64,000 nt of DNA from positions 361,001-425,000 of the forward strand of contig OZ037767.1 of NCBI GenBank assembly GCA_964035545.1, read 5' to 3'. The notes under the pieces were generated by a model, which did not search any database, was not told the DNA's origin, and worked only from the letters and a program-made list of their open reading frames with translations. Below are positions 1 through 18,929 of the stretch, piece by piece. The first letter of the stretch is position 1; every line of letters begins with the position of its first letter. A program made the position numbers and the translations under genes. The stretch comes from Bugula neritina. Taxonomy: Eukaryota > Bryozoa > Gymnolaemata > Cheilostomatida > Bugulidae.

Positions 1-590
1 CTTCTTTGTAACGCTACAAGGTTGCTGTTATATTTAAGAGTTGCGAATAGAGTGTGCTGTTTTGTAGTAACATTCATGCTTAGAAATAAAGTTCCCATTT
101 ATTCCTATGTCAAATGATATAAGAATATCAAATAATGTAATACTATTTGCAATGAGATTTAAAATACAATTTATAATCACAGTGGTCGGGCATACGTGAG
201 ACAGTTGTCGCCACGATAAGTGGCAGTGGGCAGATTTGCGCCCTAATGCTAGAAGCTAATACTAATACTAATAGTAATTCATAAACTTAATAATATTAAT
301 TCATAATTCATTAATTGTGATCTGTCATCTTAAAATATGAATTAAAATTTTAATCATAATATAAAGTTAAGCTCTTCATATTGCTTTAAGTTCAAGTTAT
401 AGTTTAATAATTATAATAATAATATTTAATAATATTAGTTGTTTACTTTTACTTTTAGATTGCAGAAAAACAGATTGGCTGTCTTAGATTTTGTCTCCCA
501 TATTTGTACAAGTTTCGAATGTATGAGTAAGACTTTGGATGACTGCTAATTTCCTAATTCAAAAGTGAAACCTGAAAAAAAGAACGGAAA
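1..590. other. AT-rich upstream region of DDX28
   Basis: No coding exon is seen. The stretch is AT-rich with irregular runs of the type TAATACTAATAGTAAT near 255-285, a texture that recurs in other gene-upstream regions of this window. The DDX28 promoter presumably lies here, but I see no clear TATA box or initiator that I would defend. Confidence 0.5.
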
Positions 591-3500
591 ATGAATGCAG
601 TTGCAGTGCCAGGTGTTAGATCAAGTAATTATGTAGTGAAAAGAGTGCAAACAATTTTAAACGTAAGTAATCCAAATATTTCTAAAAACGTATTCTTAAA
701 CAATAAGAATGTAAGCATAGTATTGCTATTAGTTATACTTTTTGAAACTTATTGCTTACTGAAATTAAAATGTACAGCTAATCACTAATCGTCTTCAGTA
801 TCAGTGTGAGTTGTCACTGACTCAGCAACTAGGTAAACAAGCTTTAATTAATTATTATTTATATGACTGATTTTCTGTTTGAAGTCAAATTGAAGTTGTA
901 CTGAACCAGAGAGAATAGAGAATAAATTATTTTTCACTAATAATATCCATGTCTATTGGATTATGTTCAGTTCTAAAACTGGAACTATATTGGAATCATA
1001 CAAATGTTACTTCATGAGACAGATATGCACCGATTTCTGTAGAGGCTGCAGCACACCATGACGCTGTCCAAGTCTAAGAAATCTCTGCCAGAAGTTACCA
1101 TACCACAATATATTTTGAAAAAGCGGCGAGAGAAGATTCGGAAAAGAGCCGAGAGTCGTATCGAGAGAAAGGCTACTAACTCACCTCTTATCATTTCCTG
1201 TAAGCGCAAAGAGCTGAATCATTACCGAGACAACATTTACGTTGAGAACGAACAAGATACGATCCCGCTAAAGTTCTTAGCTTCTGGGGGCTGGCTGCAT
1301 TACAAGTCAAAGGGAGATTACTTCTCAATCAATCCACATGCAAAGGTGAATAGCAGTGGTTCTTGAGTTAGTGGGTAGTTGGGACGTGTGATATAGTGTG
1401 TGGTGGTGTGAGGTATAAGTAAGGTAGTGTGAGGTATAAGTAAGGTAGTGTGAGGTATAAGTAAGGTAGTGTGAGGTATAAGTAAGGTAGTGTGAGGTAT
1501 AAGTAAGGTAGTGTGAGGTATAAGTAAGGTAGTGTGAGGTATAAGTAAGGTAGTGTGAGGTATAAGTAAGGTAGTGTGTGGTATAAGTAAGGTAGTGTGA
1601 GGTATAAGTAAGGTAGTGTGAGGTATAAGTAAGGTAGTGTGAGGTATAAGTAAGGTAGTGTGAGGTATAAGTAAGGTAGTGTGAGGTATAAGTAAGGTAG
1701 TGTGAGGTATAAGTAAGGTAGTGTGAGGTGTAAGTAAGGTAGAGGTATAAGTAAGGTAGTGTGAGGTATAAGTAAGGTGGTGTGAGGTATAAGTAAGGTA
1801 GTGTGAGGTATAAGTAAGGTAGTGTGAGGTATAAGTAAGGTAGTGTGAGGTATAAGTAAGGTAGAGGTATAAGTAAGGTAGTGTGAGGTATAAGTAAGGT
1901 AGTGTTATCATGATCTACTTAATACGCTGTAGAAAGATTATCTCCATAAATATAAGAAGTTTTCTGACCTGGGACTGGGTGATCCGATACTGGATGTCAT
2001 CAAGTCTAAAGGTTTGGCTAATCCCAGTCATATACAGGTGAGTGACACACACCTGTAGCACATGACACACACCTGTAACACATGACATACACCTGTAACA
2101 CATGACACACACCTGTAACACATGACACACACCTGTAACACATGACACACACCTGTAACACATGACACACACCTGTAACACATGACATACACCTGTAACA
2201 CATGACACACACCTGTAACACATGACACACACCTGTAACACATGACACACACCTGTAACACATGACACACACCTGTAACACATGACACACACCTGTAACA
2301 CATGACACACACCTGTAACACATGACACACACCTGTAACACATGACACACACCTGTAACACATGACACACACCTGTAACACATGACACACACCTGTAACA
2401 CATGACACACTATATAGCTGTAGTATTGCGGCAGCACACACAGACTTAGAGTTACTACTTGCAGGTGGAGGCAATTCCCCCGATACTGAGTCTGTCTAAT
2501 GTGATATGTGCAGCAGAAACTGGGGGCGGGAAGACGTTGGCCTACCTGCTGCCTATACTGCACAGACTACACACATCCAGGTGTGTGGGGAATGCTGCCG
2601 GATCCTGTCCTCGGGCCGTAGTTCTCCTCTCCTCTAAGGAGCTAGCTAATCAAGTGGCGGTAAGTAGGGGCAGCGTATCTCATCTCTCGAGTGAATGGCA
2701 GCGTGTCACGTCTCTCCAGTAAACAAGCTGTATCACATCTCTTGTCATGTTATGAGTCATACTGTATTCTGTAGAGTGTGGCTCAGGAAGTTGCCTCCCC
2801 TTTACAACTGAATGTTTTGAATTTGACTGGAGCTGAGTATCTACATGTAAGTTACAAGTTTGTACTTACTACTTACTTACTACTCTACTACTTGCTACCT
2901 ACTTACTACTCTACAACTCTACTACTTACTACCTACTTACTACTAGCTACTTACTACTCTATTACTGATTACACTTTCTATCCCGTACCTACTATCTCTA
3001 CTCTACTATGAACTAATGCAAAGTTTATATTCCTTGCATACTGTATACTTACTATGAACATTAGAGTCTATGAATAGAAATATGAGTCATTACTGATACT
3101 GCTGTCTCTATGCACCTGCTTGACTCTACTTCCTGTAGAAGGAGATCCGTCGCCTGAAATCCAGCCCCAGGAGCATAGACGTGTTAGTAGCCACCCCCGG
3201 AAGTTTGAACATTGCCCTTCAGTCTGGGGCTATTTCCCCGGCTCTTGTCAACCACGTCGTGATAGACGAGGCCGACACGCTTATGGATGACAGCTTCAGT
3301 GGCTTGACGGCTCATATACTGCGTCAGCTGTCGGTGTGTGGTACTTACACTGTAGTATACTTACACTATAGCATACTTACACTATAGTATACTTACACTA
3401 TAGTATACTTACACTGTAGTATACTTACACTGTAGTATACTTACACTATAGCATACTTACACTATAGTATACTTACACTATAGTATACTTACCCTGTAGT

Positions 3501-6101
3501 ATACTTACACTACTATTGTAGATGAAACAATCAGGTATACAAGGCATGCAGATTGTCCTAGCAAGTGCCACGATGCCCTCTGATTTAACCGCCCTGGACG
3601 ACACTATCAGTGTAGACAGCTTTACTCATTGCACCACTGAGCACTTGCACCAGCTACTTGGGCATATCACCCAGAAGTTTGTTAGACTCGGTCATGCAGA
3701 CAAACCTGGTAAGGCTACATTGCTATGCATTTCTGTACACTCCCTATACTTTATACTCTATACTCTATAGTGTACATATACTGCAATATTTGTAGCCACG
3801 TTATTTTGAGAGGAGTTGTCTTTTCATTTTAAGTTGCGTAATATAGTGAGTATAATAGGGTTTGTCTCCCCTGACTTGAATATTTTTCTTTTAATGATTA
3901 GTTTTTATATATTTTTTTCAATATTTCTCTTTAAATTTGTTGATTAATATTACTCACTTATGTATTTCCTTAAGTAGCAAACAGTTTTTCCGCGATTTAT
4001 TGATGTAATGTGTTATTTTATGATTTACACACCACAGTATTCTAACATTCTAAATAGTTAGGTTCGTGAACAGAACGTTGTAAGGTCAAGATCATACTCT
4101 TAGGGATCATTTCTATAGTATGAATCGCAAGGATCTCAACATCATTTTGAGTCCTGACCCAAACCACGATGATGAGGCGTAGCGTCAGCTCCTGAGCGCG
4201 AAGCGGGCACGCGGTGTTTATCCTTCGGATTGACTGCCACGTGCCATTGATGACCGTTCCTCAGGCTCTTCAGTAGCCTGCAGGAGGGAGCTGACGCATG
4301 CTGAGTGGTTCATAATAAAACAAACAAAAACAAATCCTGGTCTATTGGAATAGGGAAAAATGGCAAACGAGCTATAGCTGGCTATACTAGCTACTCTATT
4401 ATGAAATTGCATGTCCTCATAGCTGGGAAATGTAGGTGTTGTGTTTTGTCAGGAGCAGTTTAAATTCTAAACATATTTAAATGAGTTGAGTGACTGCTAC
4501 CATCCTCAGAGTGCTGATGTGATTAATTTTGGTCGGTAACCTATTTGACTAAAGTCAGACCTGTCCATGTTGTTACAAGGTGGATCCCAGACCACATTTT
4601 CCTCTTCTATTTTAGCTGAAATGGTCAATCTAATAAATAATTCACCTAACAGCACGACAATGGTGTTTGCCAACAGCTGTGGCACAGCAAAGTACTTAGA
4701 AGAGTTGCTGACAGAGCATCAAGTGCCATGTATTCTGCTGCACAGTGCCATGAGGCCAGTAGTAAGTTCGCTAAACTCTACGCTGTGTTCTCTATATCTG
4801 TATTATCTTCTCTATATTATCTGTATTATATTCTCTATATCTGTATTATATTATCTGTATTATATTATCTATATCGGTATTATATTCTCTATATCTGTAT
4901 TATATTCTCTATATCTGTATTATATTCTCTATATCTGTATTATATTCTCTATATCTGTATTATATTCTCTATATCTGTATTATATTCTCTATATCTGTAT
5001 TATATTCTCCATCTTGATAATGTTGTTTCATCATTTGCTAAGGAACGAGCTGGAAAGTTTGCCGCATTTCAAAATGGAGAACAAAGGGTGCTAGTCTCTA
5101 GCGACGTTGCGTCACGAGGACTCGACACACACAACGTATGTGAACTATGAATATTTATATTGGGTAGATAACTCTCATCAGTTACTAGTTACATAATAAT
5201 TGCTCTACATATATGTGCAGGTGTGTCAAGTGATCAACTATAACTTCCCTAAGCACATCTCAGACTACGTCCATAGGGCTGGCAGAGTGGGTCGTATCAG
5301 TAGCATGTCAAGTGGTAAGGTGGTTAGTCTGGTGGGACACAGACCAGAAGTGAACCTAGTCTGGCAGATTGAGGTGAGTTTAAGGGGTGTAACACACAGT
5401 TGGTGTAGTCTAAGGGGTGTGACACACAGTTGGTTTAGTCTGAGGGGTGTGACACACAGTTGATGTAGTCTAAGGAGTGTAACACAGAGTTGGTGTAGTC
5501 TAAGGGGTGTGACACACAGTTGATGTAGTCTAAGGGGTGTGACACACAGTTGATGTAGTCTAAGGGGTGTGACACACAGTTGATGTAGTCTAAGGGGTGT
5601 GACACACAGTTGATGTAGTCTAAGGGGTGTGACACACAGTTGATGTAGTCTAAGGGGTGTGACACACAGTTGATGTAGTCTAAGGGGTGTGACACACAGT
5701 TGGTGTAGTGTAAGGGGTGTGACACACAGTTGGTGTAGTGTAAGGGGTGTGACACACAGTTGGTGTAGTCTAAGGGGTGTGACACACAGTTGATGTAGTC
5801 TAAGGGGTGTGACACACAGTTGATGTAGTCTAAGGGGTGTGACACACAGTTGATGTAGTCTAAGGGGTGTGACACACAGTTGATGTAGTCTAAGGGGTGT
5901 GACACACAGTTGGTGTAGTGTAAGGGGTGTGACACACAGTTGGTGTAGTGTAAGGGGTGTGACACACAGTTGGTGTAGTGTAAGCCCTAAGAGGTTTATC
6001 TCTACTTGCAGAGAGCTGTCAGATCCAACACAGATATCTCACAGTTTCTCGGCATAAAAACCAAGACATTACCCAACAGAAACAGAAGAAAAGGACAGTG
6101 A
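591..6101 (+). CDS. DDX28: DDX28-like mitochondrial DEAD-box RNA helicase (11 exons)
   Basis: ATP-dependent RNA helicase; the vertebrate family member acts in mitochondria in assembly of the large mitoribosomal subunit. Exons: 591-662, 1043-1345, 1933-2037, 2465-2659, 2775-2846, 3139-3333, 3522-3708, 4580-4761, 5043-5135, 5221-5373, 6012-6101; phase is kept throughout and gives 548 residues, against about 540 in human. Visible motifs: Q motif with FSDLGL near residue 135, motif I AETGGGKT (177-184), DEAD-box as DEAD (292-295), SAT (329-331), the SDVASRGLD segment in motif V, and HRAGRVGR (486-493). VATPGS and the DEADTL context are family-typical. The first exon (24 codons, basic and Ser-rich) looks like a presequence and joins in phase to 1043; without it translation could start at 1058, giving 519 residues. 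Motif Ia reads SSKELANQ rather than the usual PTRELAxQ. Most introns are filled by minisatellites. The helicase assignment is very secure; the first exon is inference. Confidence 0.93.
1400..1905. repeat. 21-bp minisatellite, DDX28 intron 2
   Basis: About two dozen near-identical units containing GAGGTATAAGTAAGGTA; two units are shortened to read GGTAGAGGTATAAG. The unit length is divisible by three, so the complementary strand stays open and gives a spurious ORF. It ends about 25 bp before the exon 3 acceptor at 1932. Confidence 0.95.
2038..2410. repeat. 20-bp minisatellite, DDX28 intron 3
   Basis: Roughly 18 copies of a 20-bp unit, ACACACCTGTAACACATGAC, with a few single-base variants. The array begins inside the 5' splice site region, about five bases after the exon end at 2037. 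Confidence 0.95.
2868..2968. repeat. TACTACT-type simple repeat, DDX28 intron 5
   Basis: Irregular array built of TACTACTTACTACC-like elements, pyrimidine-rich on the + strand, about 20 bp after the exon end at 2846. Confidence 0.8.
3337..3515. repeat. 16-bp minisatellite, DDX28 intron 6
   Basis: About 11 copies of a 16-bp unit reading CTTACACTATAGTATA with T/C and A/G variants. It fills nearly the whole 188-bp intron between exons ending 3333 and starting 3522. Confidence 0.9.
3709..4579 (+). other. DDX28 intron 7 with GC-richer inverted-repeat segment
   Basis: This 871-bp intron is one of the few without a minisatellite. Its 5' half is AT-rich. From about 4120 to 4310 it turns GC-richer and holds a perfect 11-bp inverted repeat, GCGTCAGCTCC at 4182-4192 and its complement at 4287-4297. 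It may be a small non-autonomous element. No coding potential was recognised. Confidence 0.45.
4776..5012. repeat. 20-bp minisatellite, DDX28 intron 8
   Basis: About 11 copies of TATTATATTCTCTATATCTG, degenerate at the 5' edge. The array begins about 15 bp after the donor at 4762 and ends about 30 bp before the acceptor at 5042. Confidence 0.9.
5380..5984. repeat. 30-bp minisatellite, DDX28 intron 10
   Basis: About 20 copies of a 30-bp unit containing AAGGGGTGTGACACACAGTT, with GATGTAGTC and GGTGTAGTG subtypes arranged in blocks. It starts within ten bases of the donor at 5374. The unit is a multiple of three and creates a false ORF on the - strand. Confidence 0.95.
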
Positions 6102-7294
6102 GGCATGATGGGAACCATTTTATTGGTAACATTAAATATGTAACAGTAAATACTCTGTCATACATTTATTTTATAATTACAGTGTTAATAAGAATGTGTT
6201 ACCACGGTGATTACGGCTTTTCTATGCTTATAAAATAATCTAGTAAATGTTCAAAGGGGCTGCATATATAAATACTAAAAGTAAGGAATTCAGTTTATAT
6301 GTGATATGTTAGGACTGCAAATCAAATAATAATACAGTGAGAAAATATAACAATGTTATTTGTAAGTTTGTACAGCTCTATACAGTGTAAGTGTAAGTGT
6401 AAGCGTGGCTCATACCAAATACCACCACAAAATTCATATCAATAAACGTGGCTTTCTGCATATATAAACACCTGCATAATAAATTCTACAAAAATGGTAA
6501 AAATGGAAGTGTAAATACTGTGTAATTATAGAAGGAAATGAGCTTATTCTAAATATACAAACGCATGGGTTATAAAGTGAAAGCAAAATATATGAAAGTA
6601 ATGCAGTGGATTAATTGAACTTCTATGTGATAAATAATAGCTTAGTTACACGTTGGGCTCACTTTAATTACAACAGGCAGTATGGTGTGTGGTGCTGCCA
6701 CCCCTAATCTGCATGTCACACACAAACTAGACCTTGGGCTATGCCCAGTCATTACAAATGGCAATACAGGAGTTGCTGTGTGTAGAAGCACCAATAGGCT
6801 AATTAGCTGAAGATCCAAATACCAGTAGCAGTGGGTGAATTCAACTTTGGAGTTATCATCCCGAACTGAAGAGAGACAGGTTGTGGAGTAGGAGTATTGT
6901 GTGCCTACAACACGGTATTCACTTGTATTCAGCCAATCAGCAGCACAGAGTTCAACAGTTCAACAGATGAGTAAATAAGTTGAGAGGTAATTATGTGCAA
7001 CAAATCACTGAATTTAACTGGAAATATTCCCAGCTAATACTAGAAGTTGAAATATTTATGTTTTTGCAAAGCACCTGTGATGGTATGACATGCAGCACCT
7101 GTTTTTTGCTCATAAAAGTTAATAAATAGAAGGTTCAGTCTTTGATCTGGCCAACTCAGACACAAGTGATTTATATTGAGAGTAGCTGTCAGCTGATAGC
7201 TGCTTCATAAATAAACCCAAACTTTCTCTACTGAAGGGAGACTGGGAACCAACCTTTACAGAAGTATGCGGTGTGGGGGAGTACGTAGCTCATC
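6102..7294. other. Convergent 3' UTR region of DDX28 (+) and PAK (-)
   Basis: No coding exons. The two genes end tail-to-tail here. AATAAA on the + strand at 6441-6446 could serve DDX28. AATAAA on the - strand at 6165-6170 could serve the kinase, giving it a 3' UTR of about 1.1 kb. If both are used the 3' UTRs overlap. Sequence is unique and lacks tandem arrays. Confidence 0.5.
6165..6170 (-). promoter_or_regulatory. Candidate poly(A) signal of the PAK gene
   Basis: AATAAA on the - strand, about 1.1 kb after the PAK stop codon; used as a candidate only because it is canonical and well placed near the end of DDX28. Confidence 0.3.
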
Positions 7295-14873
<7,579 letters not shown>

Positions 14874-15897
14874 GCTGGCACCTGGCAGTCACTACATGTG
14901 TGGTGTATCCAGTGAGGTGTTGGCAGTCACTGAGTGAGTGACTGAGACTGTGGGTGACTGAGACTATACAGTGAGTGCAGGTATTGATAACTTGTGTCAG
15001 TGAATAGTGGTTAGTTATTAGGCTCAGTATCAACTTCTAACTGTAATAAAATAAAACACCGTAGAAGATGTGCACAACCACAAGTTAAGATTATGTCCCC
15101 ACAGGTCAAGTGGGCCGACAGCAACGAATAATGCTGCCTCTGTGCCAGAGGTCAGTTCACTAGTTGGCATTACGCCAAACTGGTGTACAACATAAAATCA
15201 CATCTGTACAGCATCACCTTGCAAATGTAGTAATACCACTAGTAGTAGTAGTAAAACTAGTACTACTACTAGTACTAGTAATGTTAGTAATAGTACTAAC
15301 ATTAGTAGTACTATTACTGCTAGTAATAGTACTAGTACCAACAGTACTAGTACTAGTAGTGCTAGCAACTAATAAACTCAATGTAAATCAACAGCCTGTC
15401 CCCAATACATGTTTTCAATATGAATAATCAAATTCCTGCCACAATATATGTAATAAATGAATCAGTTACGGTATTCATTCAGAGAGTGGATATAGATCAG
15501 CCCCCTGGAACACAGCTGACCTATTTAGGGCAGCACGTGGTTGTCAGGGACGTAGAGAAAAGTCTAACCTACACTGGACAATGAGTTATCACTCATCAAA
15601 CATTCCCCTTTCTAAGTAACAGCTTTACTTAATCCTATAATGAATGCATAAATCAGGGTAGCAGTGTTTACTTTATGTTTGAAGATTTCTACTGGCTATG
15701 AGATATCCTCAGTGGAAGAAGTTAAGAATGCATCCTATCTACCCTCACCCCGCTTTAAAGCAGCAAATATTTCACTGAAACATGGAAATCAAATGTGTTC
15801 AAGAAATATCTACTAACTAGTCTTGAAATTCTGCAATCAATCAATTGATAGCATAGCTTTCCACAACTCAGCACATCCTACTGTAGCTGTATGCCAT

Positions 15898-16037
15898 CCC
15901 CTGTTTGTGACACCGCAGAATAACCCTACCCTCCCCTCCTGACAACAGAATAACCCTACCCTCCCCTCCTGACAGCAGAATAACTCTCCCCTCCTGACAG
16001 CAGAATAACTCTACCCTCCCCTCCTGACAACAGAATA
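15898..16037. repeat. C-rich 18/30-bp repeat
   Basis: Four to five copies of a unit containing CCCTCCCCTCCTGACAGCAG in the region upstream of PAK. Not linked to a recognised exon. Confidence 0.85.
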
Positions 16038-18564
16038 ACCCAAACCCCTCCCCTCGGGCATCTGCTCCATTATCTGACGACCAGTAATTTATACCTCTTG
16101 AGACAGTTAAAGTGATTGACTTGACATCGTGTATAGAAATGTAACAGAGAGAAGGGTTAGGGAGTTGTAAACTGTGTGTGAGCAAATGAGACTTTAATGA
16201 CACATTTATTTGATGCAAGGTCGCTCTACATTGTAAATACATTTTACAGCGTAATAAACATTGTTTTGATCTAAACAGTAAATCTCAAGTGATAAAGAAG
16301 TCTAGTTGGTAGACCATAAGCATTGTCTGGTGACATTTGCTAGCTACAGAGTTGTCAGTGGACAGCACTAACTAGATATATATGAACAGATACTATCAAC
16401 TACCAGTAGTATACTAATATAACACAAGTGATGGTGTATTCACTGTGATACTAACAGAGTACAGCAAGTATTATACTATGAAACTTTGCATTATTACACA
16501 AGTTGAAGTTTAATTTGACTAATAATCAACCTAATAAACAAGATATGCATGAAATTAATTTATGAAATTTAATTGCAGTTCTGCTGAGTTGAGTGGTTGG
16601 GCTGAGTGTTTACTTTAGGACTAGCAGCTACTGCTATCTTCATCTCTAAATACCTTGAAGAGAAATCTCATTAGACTGGAATGCACTATAAGTGGATAAG
16701 CAGATTAGTGCAAGTGATGCATTGTGATAATGAAAAGTTTTATCTTACTAAATTCCATGAGTTATTCTCATAGCTATAATTGTAAGTGTATTCAAAGTGA
16801 AGTATACTAATAGACACGTATTAATTTATTCATTAGTTACAGTAGTAGCACTAGTTGCCGAAGTTACTATTACTGTAAAATTAATATAGTACAGGTTAAC
16901 AAGTAAAACAATAGCTACAAAGTGAATAAACAACACGTACATATGACTATGAGTGTCAGTATAAGAGTAACTGATTAACTTTAAATCTTAACACTTACTC
17001 TTGCAGTCAGCATTAATAATAATATTACTTCAAGTTTACACTACAGTGTTCGTTATAAGTTAATGGTAGACTTGGAATGTACTATTATCTATAACTACGA
17101 GTATAATTAATAAATAAATTTTAATCGGATCATAATGATGATATTATTGATAATCCTACTCATACTGATACTGATAGTGATTAACTTATTAAGCAACTCG
17201 TAGTAATAACTAATACTAATAGTAATAGTGATAGTAATAGATATATTTATAATAATTATAATAATCTATAACATTAACAATAAGTGAATAACACTACTGA
17301 GTAGACTACTGTATAACACTAAGTTTAACTATAAGTATAATTATAATAACAATTATTATAATTTATAAGCAATTTACTTTAAGTATTACTATTACTATTA
17401 GTATTATACTAACTATTGTCTATTACTATTAGTATTACTATTACTATTAGTATTAGTATTACATTTAGTGATTTACTATTAGATTTAGTATAACCATCGC
17501 TATAAGTATAAGTATAAGTATAACTCACCAACTGTATAACAGTAACAGTAACTATAACTATTAACTATAAGTAATAGTAGTACAATAGTATTAGTAATAC
17601 TAATACTAATAGTTATAGTAATACTATTCAATTTCATTAGTAATACTTTAAATTTGACACTTTAACTTTAAGTTTAAGTTTAAAAATAAACTAAACTCTA
17701 AAGCCAAAGGATCACTTGTAGTTGTATTTGTAATGAACTTGTATTACTATTAGTATTACGTCTTACTCTTAGTAAAAAAATTAAATGGATGTACATAAAA
17801 TATTCATATTTATATTAAAATGAGCGTTGTATTTACAAGATAGCTAGCATCAAAAGCTGAGCGGACAAATTCAACTTACCGTCCTACTTGAGAAACTGAA
17901 AGTAATCTGATCTTGACATGTTGATGGTTTCAATCAAAGCGAAAGGATGCCATCGCTGCGCAAACATCCGGGTGTCTATTCTGTCAAGGAATGATAACTC
18001 CTACTTTGAACTGCTTTTATTAGGGAAGATAACTGCTAATAACAATCACAGTTTTAAAATAACTTGCACCTGTGTTGTCAGTCATGAGCTGTAGATAACT
18101 GAAAGGGCAGCTTTTTGGGGATATGGGAGCAGCAATGGAGAAATTGAGAAAACCTTGTGTTGTAGATTAGAAATACATCGCAAGAAATTATGTTCTCACA
18201 AAATGTCAACTAAACTCTAAACCAAAATTACGAAAATAAAGGTTCAGCTATTTGATTTCCTCTGCTACTACAACACCTAAAGTTATAGTGATGTCATTCT
18301 TAATGCAGCTTAGAATGATATTTTTTCATAGTGGGGCTTTCCTGGTAGTGCACAAGAAAAGGGCACCCTGCTAGATGTTGTTGTAGTGTGTATATACACA
18401 ATAGCTCAGCTCCAACGTGCTGAGCTCAAGATGCAAGGAAGGCTCCTGTAACTGTCTCGTTATATACAGTAACCTCTACTGGAGTGTCACCGCACAACAA
18501 CTAACTGACAAGGAGTTGAAGTCAAACATAAGAAATAACATCTACGGAGAGGTTATACACGTAG

Positions 18565-18570
18565 TTTATT
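18565..18570 (-). promoter_or_regulatory. Candidate poly(A) signal of TMED10
   Basis: AATAAA on the - strand about 360 bp after the TMED10 stop codon. Confidence 0.4.
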
Positions 18571-18929
18571 TAGAGAACAATCTTCTGCATGTACAATCAT
18601 ATTACTAGCAGTGAATAGAGAGAAGAACATAAAACACTCCCTGGATTTACTTACTGCATTAAAATTACATTCTATACTAACTATGTTCACCATTCATATA
18701 TAAATATATACTACTACTACTAGCACTGTTAGTATTACTGTGACTACAAGTAGAACTAATAGTAGAGGTGATACTAGTAGTACTAGCAGTAGCGGTGGTG
18801 GTGATACACCAAAATATATAAGCATCATTTACATTTAGTTTGCAGATGAAGACATCCTTGCGTTATAGAATAGAGATAAACTGTGCAGCGACTTGACGTG
18901 AAGTAATGATTAAGTACAACTTGAGAGAG

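Larger units (their letters stand above)
14882..18929. other. Region between PAK 5' end and TMED10 3' end
   Basis: No coding exon recognised in about 4 kb. It holds an (AGT)n/(ACT)n stretch at 15235-15365 and a C-rich repeat at 15898-16037, then very AT-rich DNA (about 16380-17870) with many TAGTAATACTAATAGT-like words. A - strand GTAAGT donor sits at about 17879 (complement of ACTTAC), which could end a non-coding first PAK exon around 17880-17990. TMED10 3' UTR probably reaches down to about 18550, where a - strand AATAAA lies at 18565-18570. Confidence 0.45.

Noticed and set aside
591..788. Stand-alone 65-codon gene
   Set aside because: Only the first 24 codons are plausible; a strong GTAAGT donor follows and the frame joins DDX28, so it is treated as an exon.
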